Below, in pieces: positions 10,301 through 18,668 of a stretch of DNA of 64,000 nt. Position 1 is the stretch's first letter. Each line of letters begins with the position of its first letter. Source of the DNA: Saposhnikovia divaricata (Eukaryota > Streptophyta > Magnoliopsida > Apiales > Apiaceae); NCBI GenBank assembly GCA_036435485.1, contig CM071600.1:58711546-58775545 (forward strand), written 5' to 3'. Under the pieces are notes generated by a model. The model saw only the letters and a list, made by a program, of their open reading frames with translations. It had not been told where the DNA came from and did not search any database. Made by a program: the position numbers and the translations under genes.

Positions 10301-11789
10301 TTTCTCCATATGTTAGAGAAATATAATTAATATTAACTCCATCATTTTTATTTCTTAAGGATTGCCTAACCCTTTCAGCAAAAAGATGGGGTAATCCGTC
10401 TATAAATTTTGACTTCCAGTGAACCGAATTTGGTTCTCCTAATTGATAAACTCTAGATAAAAATGTATCTTTATACCACCTAAAATGGGTTAAGGAGGGG
10501 CATCTAAGATTTTGGAGGAGCGTACATAGCTTCTCAGCAACAGGAATATTAGTTCCTACAAAATGTTGTAGAATTGTAAGACACAGAGTATAAACTGCAT
10601 CTTCTTCGCCAGTAGTAACAATACCATTTTCTATTTTAATAATTTTTTTGTGATTAAGAATTTCTAATCTTTGATCTAGGGTAAAATAGTGATCCCACCA
10701 TCCCCTGATTTGTCCTACAAATCCTGTAGAAATGAAAGAAGCTATAGCACTATCAGTGTTACCATTCTGTTTACAAACAGTAGAGTACATCATCATTCGG
10801 TGTATCATATCGAATATTTGCTTTTCATTTAAGCCATCAAGATTCCATTCATAGATTTCTTTTCCTGAATAGGAGGCTTGAATATAATCTGGTTCTTCAA
10901 ATAGAAGATCCTGAGGAGACGGTCTTTGGTAATAGAATTTTTCTAAAGATTTAGGAGGATAAATAGGATTTAATTTGGGAGTATAAATAGGATTTATCTC
11001 TGGATTACTAATTTGTTGTTTAGCAAACATGGTAGCTAAATTATTAATATCCTCTAAATCTTCAGCAGTTTCTGAAGTTTCAGATTGCTGAGATTCATCG
11101 TCCTTAGATAAGACTGATATGTTCATATTGTTGAACTTTTGTTGAAGAATTTTTATAAATTCTTCTCCACTAGAATCTAATTTAAATCCTTTTATGGGAA
11201 TTGGAGGTTGAATCATAGGAGCATAGTTCTTAGAGGATTCTGGAACAAGGGTTGAAGAAGGTTGCTTCTCCATAGATTTCTTTAAAGAAATTAATTCGTT
11301 TTCTATCACTTGCTTAAGAGAAACTATCTCGTTTTCTAGGGCTAAGAAATGGTCACCTAGACAAGTAAGAAAGGTGTTTGTATAATTTTGCGATCTAATT
11401 ATCGCATTTAAATCTTTCACAGTAGCTTGAGTAGTCTCTAGTTTTTGTAGGCTTGTATAAGCCGTAGCTTCTGTGGTATTACTCAAACAAATTGTTTGTT
11501 CTGGAGGATAGGGAGAAGTAATGGTGTCTCCCTTAGGGGTTTTCCAGGGTCTTTGTAAGACTAGAATTTCGTTATTAGTCTTACTTAGATATGTTTTCAT
11601 GAACCAATGAACAAAAGATATATAATCTTCCGTTTTACCTAGATAACTATAATATTCATCTTTAAACCTTTTTAGGTCTCCAGAAGAATATTTCTTAAAA
11701 TACCATTGCCTAAATTGGGCATGTTTTTCTTGTTGAAATTCTTGATTAAGAATTTCTCTCATCTTACTTCCTGGGGATAAATCTATCAT
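7374..11789 (-). CDS. Viral gag-protease-RT-RNase H polyprotein, 1471 aa (copy B)
   Basis: An uninterrupted frame whose ATG overlaps the movement-protein stop by one base (TAATG). In order it has a helical N-terminal region with a coiled coil (about 120-170), a capsid-like region rich in Trp and Leu (about 330-520), a Lys-rich stretch (about 555-600), and a CCHC zinc knuckle (CHKCGKVGHYANQC, about 610). An acidic Ser/Asp segment (about 650-680), a second coiled coil (about 770-800), the aspartic protease DSGAD (about 850), RT with YIDD (about 1196) and RNase H with TDAS (about 1343) follow. One Pro-to-His change (base 9073) in the protease region is unique to this copy. Frame integrity does not prove activity. 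Confidence 0.93.
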   Translation of the reverse strand: MIDLSPGSKMREILNQEFQQEKHAQFRQWYFKKYSSGDLKRFKDEYYSYLGKTEDYISFVHWFMKTYLSKTNNEILVLQRPWKTPKGDTITSPYPPEQTICLSNTTEATAYTSLQKLETTQATVKDLNAIIRSQNYTNTFLTCLGDHFLALENEIVSLKQVIENELISLKKSMEKQPSSTLVPESSKNYAPMIQPPIPIKGFKLDSSGEEFIKILQQKFNNMNISVLSKDDESQQSETSETAEDLEDINNLATMFAKQQISNPEINPIYTPKLNPIYPPKSLEKFYYQRPSPQDLLFEEPDYIQASYSGKEIYEWNLDGLNEKQIFDMIHRMMMYSTVCKQNGNTDSAIASFISTGFVGQIRGWWDHYFTLDQRLEILNHKKIIKIENGIVTTGEEDAVYTLCLTILQHFVGTNIPVAEKLCTLLQNLRCPSLTHFRWYKDTFLSRVYQLGEPNSVHWKSKFIDGLPHLFAERVRQSLRNKNDGVNINYISLTYGEIISHCVNEGLALCNDIKLKNQLKQQKLSEKHQLGEFCDQFAFDVGKIPKNQDKKKQKIAYKRNKLYKNNSYKSKYPFKTSYKKNYKRKSYNKSDKKPFVPNKGKRKAKRIDITCHKCGKVGHYANQCWTKKALNKIEDEQLRSQLEKVLLHSSDEERESSDNEDLALIYNSSSDSDSQSPDNNDCQCNELNYYKSIVDMNGLNVLTADQDRVLKIIDSISDFELKKQMLETLIKNNKKEAPLVIEAPYQLSEVLDRFQKSTLKETPVSLNDLRKEVNLLKSEITQIKQDNTLLSQRITLLESKSLIASDSKDIPSSSNKNETEYLNLLEQVTSQQWYIKITLVVSREFILKDEIALVDSGADLNCIKEGIIPTKYFEKTTQSISHAAGEKLQVRYKLSNTYICNKDICLHTSFILIKNMNHRIILGNPFLHNIMPLNNVDKTGISTIIEGKNIKFDFITDPQTRIINEVRDRLLSKEKQLCFLQEEIKVLSINEQLNQPTTKTQIKIIEKQFNDEVCNDLPNAFWDRKKHVVSLPYIDGFNENQIPTKARPAQMNKEYLELCKKEIDSLLVKGLIRKSKSPWSCTAFYVNNAAEKERGVPRLVINYKPLNKVLKWIRYPIPNKKDLLDRLSDALIFSKFDMKSGYWQIQIKESDRYKTAFTVPFGHYEWNVLPFGQKNAPSEFQNIMNDIFNPYTEFIIVYIDDVLVFSKTIDQHIKHLKIFKNLIKTNGLVISSPKMRLFQTQVRFLGHIINQGKIIPIDRSIEFASKFPNEILDKKQLQRFLGSLNYISDYYANLAQDTAILYSRLKKKPEPWTEKHSQAVQKIKAKVKCLPCLSLANPKYFKIVETDASNIGYGGILKQVIPETSKEVLVRFTSGKWNPTQLKYSTVKKEMLSIIKCISKFQGDLLNQKFLLRIDCSSAKSIIEKDVKNLVAKQIFAGWQAQLAAFEFDIQFIKGENNSLADYLTREFLQGE

Positions 11790-12820
11790 TATATATGGAA
11801 ACTCATTTCTGATTGAGTAGGAGATTCTCTACTCTGTTCATAAATTCCTTCTGGAATTTTATTTTGGCTAATTCTAATTTCTTCTACATGTTCAGGAACT
11901 GTAGATTCTTCTCTGAATTGAGAAGTCGAAGCTCTAGCTGAAACGCTCGGGGTAGTGATATAATCACTAGTAGAGGAATATCTAGCGGACCTAGTCCTGG
12001 GCATCCTAATAGTTCTTTGAGATGTAAATTTAATTTCTACATCTCCTTCAGTTGTTTGAATAATTTGATCAACTTCCTTGTTGACCTGAGGCTCAGGCTC
12101 TAGTTCTTGAGGAAGAGACCAAGTCTCTGGGAAGTCTATTTCTTTCCATTTAATCATTCTATTAGTGGCTATATTGGAAGTTAATAAGTTGGTTTGAACT
12201 ACAGTTGTAGTTCCAGGACAAGATATTTGTTTGGCCTTCGGATTCAAAGTATTTAATACTTTGTAATAAATTCTATAGCAAATTGCTATAATCTCACTAC
12301 CTGGTTTAAAATTATATCCATGGGTGTGTAAGGTTAGTTGCATAGCATCTAACAAATGACTATCAGTTAAAGATAGTGTCAAATTTGGAGCCACATCAAA
12401 ATAGACGGGTCCATGGCATAAACTGGTTTCTATTAACGCAGCTAGAGATTGTTTAAAATCTCTACATCGGCCATCTCTAACAGAGGCCATTATACTCGTG
12501 TTTAAACCTAATAACGTTAAAGGTTTAAAGGCTATTTGAATTAATCCAATATGAATAAAATTATAGCTTTTAAAAGGAAATAAATCCTTTTTATTTAATA
12601 ATCTAATTGTTTGATTAGAGTCAGTGACTCTAATGGTTTGTTCCATTGTTTTTATAACCTGTCTTGATTTAAAATCAAAGAATCCAATATTATAAATATG
12701 ATCTAAGGGAACAGAGGGTATTACCCATTTATTCAATTTATCCAAATTTTTTGGATATTCAGCTAATTCAGCATTTTTAACTAAATCATTAGGATGCTCA
12801 TCATCCTCCAAATTATTCAT
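11789..12820 (-). CDS. Viral movement protein, 343 aa (copy B)
   Basis: This is the first large ORF, starting 23 nt after the leader hairpin. Its core carries the caulimovirid cell-to-cell movement protein pattern: GLNTS, DGRCRDFKQSL, GPVYFDVAPN, LSLTD (about residues 105-175). The C-terminal third is Ser/Thr/Glu-rich and probably disordered. The family forms plasmodesmatal structures for passage between cells. This is the only copy in the window with the natural ATG, since C lacks the first 19 codons and A's version lies outside the window. Confidence 0.9.
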   Translation of the reverse strand: MNNLEDDEHPNDLVKNAELAEYPKNLDKLNKWVIPSVPLDHIYNIGFFDFKSRQVIKTMEQTIRVTDSNQTIRLLNKKDLFPFKSYNFIHIGLIQIAFKPLTLLGLNTSIMASVRDGRCRDFKQSLAALIETSLCHGPVYFDVAPNLTLSLTDSHLLDAMQLTLHTHGYNFKPGSEIIAICYRIYYKVLNTLNPKAKQISCPGTTTVVQTNLLTSNIATNRMIKWKEIDFPETWSLPQELEPEPQVNKEVDQIIQTTEGDVEIKFTSQRTIRMPRTRSARYSSTSDYITTPSVSARASTSQFREESTVPEHVEEIRISQNKIPEGIYEQSRESPTQSEMSFHI

Positions 12821-13121
12821 AATAATGAAAGATAAGGCTAAAGCTGTTGTGGTGGATTGGACCTCTGAGTTACGTAAGTATGTTTATTTGATATGAAAAA
12901 GTAAAAGTGCGAGAAATAAAAATATTTTTGGTCATCTTTGCAAACGACTCACTCGTTTAACTGTCAACCAGAGGGACAGACGGATTACATCCACGAAATC
13001 AAAGATGTGAAATATTTTTAGCAAAAATTTTCTTTTATGAAATCATCCAGAAAACTCCCATTTTTACTTCCGGGATAAAAGATGACATTTTAAGAAAACA
13101 CTAAAAATATTCCGATTTTTT

Positions 13122-13124
<3 letters not shown>

Positions 13125-13171
<47 letters not shown>
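13125..13171. repeat. Homopolymer tract of 47 T inside the leader hairpin
   Basis: A pure run of T on the plus strand (A on the viral strand) between the outer and inner hairpin arms. It has no counterpart in the opposite arm, which instead has an AT-rich 13-25 nt stretch. It could be slippage in the plant genome or a sequencing/assembly length error. Confidence 0.85.
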
Positions 13172-13215
13172 CATACTTGCGTTACTTAGAACATCCAATC
13201 TTCCACAACAGAAAT

Positions 13216-13233
13216 TTAGCTAAGAATAGACAT
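13216..13233 (-). CDS. Five-codon leader ORF before the hairpin (copy B)
   Basis: ATG followed by four codons and TAA on the minus strand. The stop lies 4 nt upstream of the hairpin base. In caulimovirids a short ORF ending 5-10 nt before the leader stem promotes shunting over the structure. The sequence itself is not conserved across viruses, so the evidence is purely positional. Confidence 0.5.
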   Translation of the reverse strand: MSILS

Positions 13234-13277
13234 AAATTAAAAGAATAAGATAAAAGATAAAAGGGTGTACCTTAACC

Positions 13278-14253
13278 AGCTGAATATCCAAAAAATTTGG
13301 ATAAATTGAATAAATGGGTAATACCCTCTGTTCCCTTAGATCATATTTATAATATTGGATTCTTTGATTTTAAATCAAGACAGGTTATAAAAACAATGGA
13401 ACAAACCATTAGAGTCACTGACTCTAATCAAACAATTAGATTATTAAGTAAAAAGGATTTATTTCCTTTTAAAAGCTATAATTTTATTCATATTGGATTA
13501 ATTCAAATAGCCTTTAAACCTTTAACGTTATTAGGTTTAAACACGAGTATAATGGCCTCTGTTAGAGATGGCCGATGTAGAGATTTTAAACAATCTCTAG
13601 CTGCGTTAATAGAAACCAGTTTATGCCATGGACCCGTCTATTTTGATGTGGCTCCAAATTTGACACTATCTTTAACTGATAGTCATTTGTTAGATGCTAT
13701 GCAACTAACCTTACACACCCATGGATATAATTTTAAACCAGGTAGTGAGATTATAGCAATTTGCTATAGAATTTATTACAAAGTATTAAATACTTTGAAT
13801 CCGAAGGCCAAACAAATATCTTGTCCTGGAACTACAACTGTAGTTCAAACCAACTTATTAACTTCCAATATAGCCACTAATAGAATGATTAAATGGAAAG
13901 AAATAGACTTCCCAGAGACTTGGTCTCTTCCTCAAGAACTAGAGCCTGAGCCTCAGGTCAACAAGGAAGTTGATCAAATTATTCAAACAACTGAAGGAGA
14001 TGTAGAAATTAAATTTACATCTCAAAGAACTATTAGGATGCCTAGGACTAGGTCCGCTAGATATTCCTCTACTAGTGATTATATCACTACCCCGAGCGTT
14101 TCAGCTAGAGCTTCGACTTCTCAATTCAGAGAAGAATCTACAGTTCCTGAACATGTAGAAGAAATTAGAATTAGCCAAAATAAAATTCCAGAAGGAATTT
14201 ATGAACAGAGTAGAGAATCTCCTACTCAATCAGAAATGAGTTTCCATATATAA
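13278..14253 (+). pseudogene. Viral movement protein lacking its N-terminus (copy C)
   Basis: This matches residues 20-343 of the copy B movement protein, with one Asn-to-Ser change (codon at 13447). The natural ATG and first 19 codons are lost at the head-to-head junction with copy B. The first in-frame ATG is at 13396, about 59 codons into the natural protein, so a product, if any, would be shorter. The conserved GLNTS/GPVYFD core is retained downstream of that ATG. Confidence 0.88.
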
Positions 14254-17200
14254 TGATAGATTTATCCCCAGGAAGTAAGATGAGAGAAATTCTTAATCAA
14301 GAATTTCAACAAGAAAAACATGCCCAATTTAGGCAATGGTATTTTAAGAAATATTCTTCTGGAGACCTAAAAAGGTTTAAAGATGAATATTATAGTTATC
14401 TAGGTAAAACGGAAGATTATATATCTTTTGTTCATTGGTTCATGAAAACATATCTAAGTAAGACTAATAACGAAATTCTAGTCTTACAAAGACCCTGGAA
14501 AACCCCTAAGGGAGACACCATTACTTCTCCCTATCCTCCAGAACAAACAATTTGTTTGAGTAATACCACAGAAGCTACGGCTTATACAAGCCTACAAAAA
14601 CTAGAGACTACTCAAGCTACTGTGAAAGATTTAAATGCGATAATTAGATCGCAAAATTATACAAACACCTTTCTTACTTGTCTAGGTGACCATTTCTTAG
14701 CCCTAGAAAACGAGATAGTTTCTCTTAAGCAAGTGATAGAAAACGAATTAATTTCTTTAAAGAAATCTATGGAGAAGCAACCTTCTTCAACCCTTGTTCC
14801 AGAATCCTCTAAGAACTATGCTCCTATGATTCAACCTCCAATTCCCATAAAAGGATTTAAATTAGATTCTAGTGGAGAAGAATTTATAAAAATTCTTCAA
14901 CAAAAGTTCAACAATATGAACATATCAGTCTTATCTAAGGACGATGAATCTCAGCAATCTGAAACTTCAGAAACTGCTGAAGATTTAGAGGATATTAATA
15001 ATTTAGCTACCATGTTTGCTAAACAACAAATTAGTAATCCAGAGATAAATCCTATTTATACTCCCAAATTAAATCCTATTTATCCTCCTAAATCTTTAGA
15101 AAAATTCTATTACCAAAGACCGTCTCCTCAGGATCTTCTATTTGAAGAACCAGATTATATTCAAGCCTCCTATTCAGGAAAAGAAATCTATGAATGGAAT
15201 CTTGATGGCTTAAATGAAAAGCAAATATTCGATATGATACACCGAATGATGATGTACTCTACTGTTTGTAAACAGAATGGTAACACTGATAGTGCTATAG
15301 CTTCTTTCATTTCTACAGGATTTGTAGGACAAATCAGGGGATGGTGGGATCACTATTTTACCCTAGATCAAAGATTAGAAATTCTTAATCACAAAAAAAT
15401 TATTAAAATAGAAAATGGTATTGTTACTACTGGCGAAGAAGATGCAGTTTATACTCTGTGTCTTACAATTCTACAACATTTTGTAGGAACTAATATTCCT
15501 GTTGCTGAGAAGCTATGTACGCTCCTCCAAAATCTTAGATGCCCCTCCTTAACCCATTTTAGGTGGTATAAAGATACATTTTTATCTAGAGTTTATCAAT
15601 TAGGAGAACCAAATTCGGTTCACTGGAAGTCAAAATTTATAGACGGATTACCCCATCTTTTTGCTGAAAGGGTTAGGCAATCCTTAAGAAATAAAAATGA
15701 TGGAGTTAATATTAATTATATTTCTCTAACATATGGAGAAATAATTAGCCATTGTGTTAATGAAGGATTAGCTCTATGTAATGACATAAAGCTAAAAAAT
15801 CAGTTAAAGCAGCAAAAACTGTCAGAAAAACACCAATTAGGTGAATTCTGTGATCAGTTTGCCTTTGATGTAGGGAAAATTCCTAAAAATCAAGATAAGA
15901 AAAAGCAAAAGATTGCTTATAAAAGAAACAAGCTTTATAAGAATAATTCTTACAAATCAAAATATCCTTTTAAAACTTCTTATAAAAAGAATTATAAGAG
16001 GAAATCTTATAATAAATCGGATAAAAAACCTTTTGTTCCCAATAAGGGAAAAAGAAAAGCCAAAAGGATTGATATAACTTGTCATAAATGTGGCAAAGTT
16101 GGTCATTATGCTAACCAATGTTGGACAAAAAAGGCCCTTAATAAAATAGAAGATGAGCAATTACGCTCTCAATTAGAAAAGGTCTTGCTGCATAGTTCTG
16201 ATGAAGAACGGGAATCTTCTGATAACGAAGATTTAGCCCTCATTTATAATAGCTCTAGTGACTCAGATTCACAAAGTCCTGACAATAATGATTGCCAATG
16301 TAATGAGTTAAATTATTATAAATCTATAGTAGACATGAATGGATTAAATGTCTTAACTGCTGATCAAGATAGAGTCTTGAAGATTATAGATTCAATTTCT
16401 GATTTTGAGCTTAAAAAGCAAATGCTTGAAACTCTTATTAAAAATAATAAAAAAGAAGCTCCTTTAGTCATCGAAGCACCTTACCAGTTAAGTGAGGTAT
16501 TAGATAGATTTCAAAAATCTACCCTTAAAGAAACTCCTGTTTCTCTTAATGATTTGAGAAAAGAAGTTAACTTATTAAAATCTGAAATTACTCAGATTAA
16601 GCAGGATAATACTTTGTTATCCCAGAGGATTACTTTATTAGAAAGCAAGTCTTTAATAGCTAGTGATAGTAAGGATATTCCTTCTTCTAGTAATAAAAAT
16701 GAAACAGAATATTTAAATCTGTTAGAACAAGTAACCTCTCAACAATGGTATATCAAAATTACTCTTGTAGTAAGCCGAGAATTTATTCTCAAAGATGAGA
16801 TAGCCCTTGTTGACAGTGGTGCTGATTTAAATTGTATAAAAGAAGGAATAATTCCTACCAAATATTTTGAAAAAACTACTCAATCTATATCTCATGCAGC
16901 TGGAGAAAAACTTCAAGTTAGATATAAGCTTTCTAACACTTATATCTGTAATAAAGATATTTGTCTCCCTACCTCTTTTATTCTAATAAAGAATATGAAT
17001 CATAGAATAATATTAGGAAATCCTTTTCTTCATAATATTATGCCTCTCAACAATGTTGATAAAACCGGGATTTCTACCATAATAGAAGGTAAGAATATAA
17101 AATTTGATTTTATTACAGATCCTCAAACTCGTATTATAAACGAGGTTAGAGACCGTCTTCTTAGTAAAGAAAAACAATTATGTTTTCTCCAAGAAGAAAT

Positions 17201-18668
17201 CAAAGTCTTAAGCATTAATGAGCAGCTTAACCAACCAACCACCAAAACCCAAATAAAAATCATTGAAAAGCAGTTCAATGATGAGGTTTGTAATGACCTC
17301 CCTAATGCTTTTTGGGATAGGAAAAAACATGTTGTTTCCCTTCCTTACATAGATGGTTTTAATGAAAACCAAATTCCTACTAAGGCTAGACCAGCCCAGA
17401 TGAATAAAGAATATCTCGAATTATGCAAAAAAGAGATTGATTCTCTTTTAGTAAAAGGCTTGATTAGAAAGTCTAAATCTCCCTGGAGTTGTACAGCATT
17501 CTATGTTAATAATGCTGCTGAGAAAGAAAGAGGCGTGCCTAGATTAGTCATTAATTATAAACCTCTTAATAAAGTTTTAAAATGGATTAGATATCCGATC
17601 CCTAACAAAAAAGATTTGTTAGACAGATTAAGCGATGCTTTAATCTTTTCTAAATTTGATATGAAATCAGGATATTGGCAAATCCAGATTAAAGAATCAG
17701 ATAGGTATAAAACAGCCTTCACAGTTCCCTTTGGTCATTATGAATGGAATGTCTTACCTTTTGGCCAGAAGAATGCCCCTTCTGAATTTCAGAATATTAT
17801 GAATGATATTTTTAATCCGTATACAGAATTTATTATTGTATATATAGATGATGTTTTAGTATTTTCTAAAACAATAGATCAGCATATTAAACACTTAAAA
17901 ATATTTAAGAATTTAATAAAGACTAATGGATTAGTTATATCTTCTCCAAAAATGAGATTGTTCCAAACTCAAGTTAGGTTTTTGGGACATATTATTAATC
18001 AGGGAAAAATTATTCCCATAGATAGAAGTATAGAGTTTGCATCAAAATTTCCTAATGAAATTCTTGATAAAAAACAACTGCAAAGATTTTTGGGCAGTCT
18101 TAATTATATTTCGGACTATTATGCTAATTTAGCACAAGATACAGCAATTCTGTATTCTAGACTCAAAAAGAAACCTGAACCATGGACTGAAAAGCATTCT
18201 CAGGCTGTTCAGAAAATCAAAGCAAAGGTAAAATGTTTACCTTGCTTATCCTTAGCCAATCCTAAATATTTCAAGACAGTAGAAACAGATGCCTCTAATA
18301 TAGGGTATGGAGGAATACTAAAACAAGTAATTCCTGAGACTTCAAAAGAAGTTCTTGTTAGATTCACTTCAGGAAAGTGGAATCCCACACAGTTAAAATA
18401 TTCAACTGTAAAGAAAGAAATGCTTTCTATTATTAAATGTATTTCTAAATTTCAAGGTGATTTATTAAATCAGAAATTTTTATTGCGAATTGATTGTAGT
18501 TCAGCAAAATCAATTATTGAAAAAGATGTTAAAAATCTTGTAGCAAAACAAATTTTTGCAGGATGGCAAGCTCAACTAGCAGCCTTTGAATTTGATATTC
18601 AGTTTATAAAAGGAGAAAATAATTCTCTTGCTGATTATTTAACCCGTGAATTTTTACAGGGTGAATGA
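14253..18668 (+). CDS. Viral gag-protease-RT-RNase H polyprotein, 1471 aa (copy C)
   Basis: A full-length open frame beginning in the TAATG overlap with the movement gene and ending in the ATGA overlap with ORF3. Domains are as in copy B: zinc knuckle at about 16080, protease DSGAD at about 16810, RT YIDD at about 17842 and RNase H TDAS at about 18282. One Ile-to-Thr change (base 18276), just before the RNase H TDAS, distinguishes it from A and B. No integrase domain is present, consistent with a pararetrovirus rather than an LTR retrotransposon. Catalytic residues look intact; expression is unknown. Confidence 0.93.
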   Translation: MIDLSPGSKMREILNQEFQQEKHAQFRQWYFKKYSSGDLKRFKDEYYSYLGKTEDYISFVHWFMKTYLSKTNNEILVLQRPWKTPKGDTITSPYPPEQTICLSNTTEATAYTSLQKLETTQATVKDLNAIIRSQNYTNTFLTCLGDHFLALENEIVSLKQVIENELISLKKSMEKQPSSTLVPESSKNYAPMIQPPIPIKGFKLDSSGEEFIKILQQKFNNMNISVLSKDDESQQSETSETAEDLEDINNLATMFAKQQISNPEINPIYTPKLNPIYPPKSLEKFYYQRPSPQDLLFEEPDYIQASYSGKEIYEWNLDGLNEKQIFDMIHRMMMYSTVCKQNGNTDSAIASFISTGFVGQIRGWWDHYFTLDQRLEILNHKKIIKIENGIVTTGEEDAVYTLCLTILQHFVGTNIPVAEKLCTLLQNLRCPSLTHFRWYKDTFLSRVYQLGEPNSVHWKSKFIDGLPHLFAERVRQSLRNKNDGVNINYISLTYGEIISHCVNEGLALCNDIKLKNQLKQQKLSEKHQLGEFCDQFAFDVGKIPKNQDKKKQKIAYKRNKLYKNNSYKSKYPFKTSYKKNYKRKSYNKSDKKPFVPNKGKRKAKRIDITCHKCGKVGHYANQCWTKKALNKIEDEQLRSQLEKVLLHSSDEERESSDNEDLALIYNSSSDSDSQSPDNNDCQCNELNYYKSIVDMNGLNVLTADQDRVLKIIDSISDFELKKQMLETLIKNNKKEAPLVIEAPYQLSEVLDRFQKSTLKETPVSLNDLRKEVNLLKSEITQIKQDNTLLSQRITLLESKSLIASDSKDIPSSSNKNETEYLNLLEQVTSQQWYIKITLVVSREFILKDEIALVDSGADLNCIKEGIIPTKYFEKTTQSISHAAGEKLQVRYKLSNTYICNKDICLPTSFILIKNMNHRIILGNPFLHNIMPLNNVDKTGISTIIEGKNIKFDFITDPQTRIINEVRDRLLSKEKQLCFLQEEIKVLSINEQLNQPTTKTQIKIIEKQFNDEVCNDLPNAFWDRKKHVVSLPYIDGFNENQIPTKARPAQMNKEYLELCKKEIDSLLVKGLIRKSKSPWSCTAFYVNNAAEKERGVPRLVINYKPLNKVLKWIRYPIPNKKDLLDRLSDALIFSKFDMKSGYWQIQIKESDRYKTAFTVPFGHYEWNVLPFGQKNAPSEFQNIMNDIFNPYTEFIIVYIDDVLVFSKTIDQHIKHLKIFKNLIKTNGLVISSPKMRLFQTQVRFLGHIINQGKIIPIDRSIEFASKFPNEILDKKQLQRFLGSLNYISDYYANLAQDTAILYSRLKKKPEPWTEKHSQAVQKIKAKVKCLPCLSLANPKYFKTVETDASNIGYGGILKQVIPETSKEVLVRFTSGKWNPTQLKYSTVKKEMLSIIKCISKFQGDLLNQKFLLRIDCSSAKSIIEKDVKNLVAKQIFAGWQAQLAAFEFDIQFIKGENNSLADYLTREFLQGE

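Larger units (their letters stand above)
5292..13277 (-). mobile_element. Endogenous pararetrovirus copy B (most complete copy)
   Basis: This is a nearly complete unit on the minus strand, about 7.99 kb, from part of the leader (13277) through all five ORFs and the promoter to the primer-binding site (5292). Only the leader segment between the primer site and the small leader ORF is missing. All reading frames are open. It is inverted relative to both neighbours, so the array can fold into hairpins more than 5 kb (with A) and 7 kb (with C) long. The upstream break coincides with the start of copy C inside its movement gene. Confidence 0.92.
12821..13277 (-). promoter_or_regulatory. Viral leader with long hairpin, shunt-like layout (copy B)
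   Basis: Read on the minus strand, the leader holds a short ORF, then a large imperfect inverted repeat, then the movement-protein ATG. Outer arms are 13173-13211 and 12844-12880 (the stem base pairs CTGTTGTGG with CCACAACAG). Inner arms lie roughly at 13072-13125 and 12910-12945. The stem base ends 23 nt before the movement ATG. This matches the architecture used for ribosome shunting in caulimoviruses and tungro virus; function here is inferred. The 5' limit is the junction with copy C. Confidence 0.7.

Noticed and set aside
13125..13171. T47 tract as the poly(A) tail of a retroposed cDNA
   Set aside because: It lies within the paired leader hairpin of copy B with viral sequence on both sides and no target duplication.
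12842..13212. Leader inverted repeat as a MITE inserted between copies B and C
   Set aside because: Its position right before the movement ATG, and the short ORF ending at the stem base, fit a viral leader hairpin better. A MITE cannot be fully excluded without a reference.
13297..13400. Movement protein of copy C starting at 13297
   Set aside because: That codon is TTG, not ATG. Comparison with copy B shows the gene is truncated at its 5' end.
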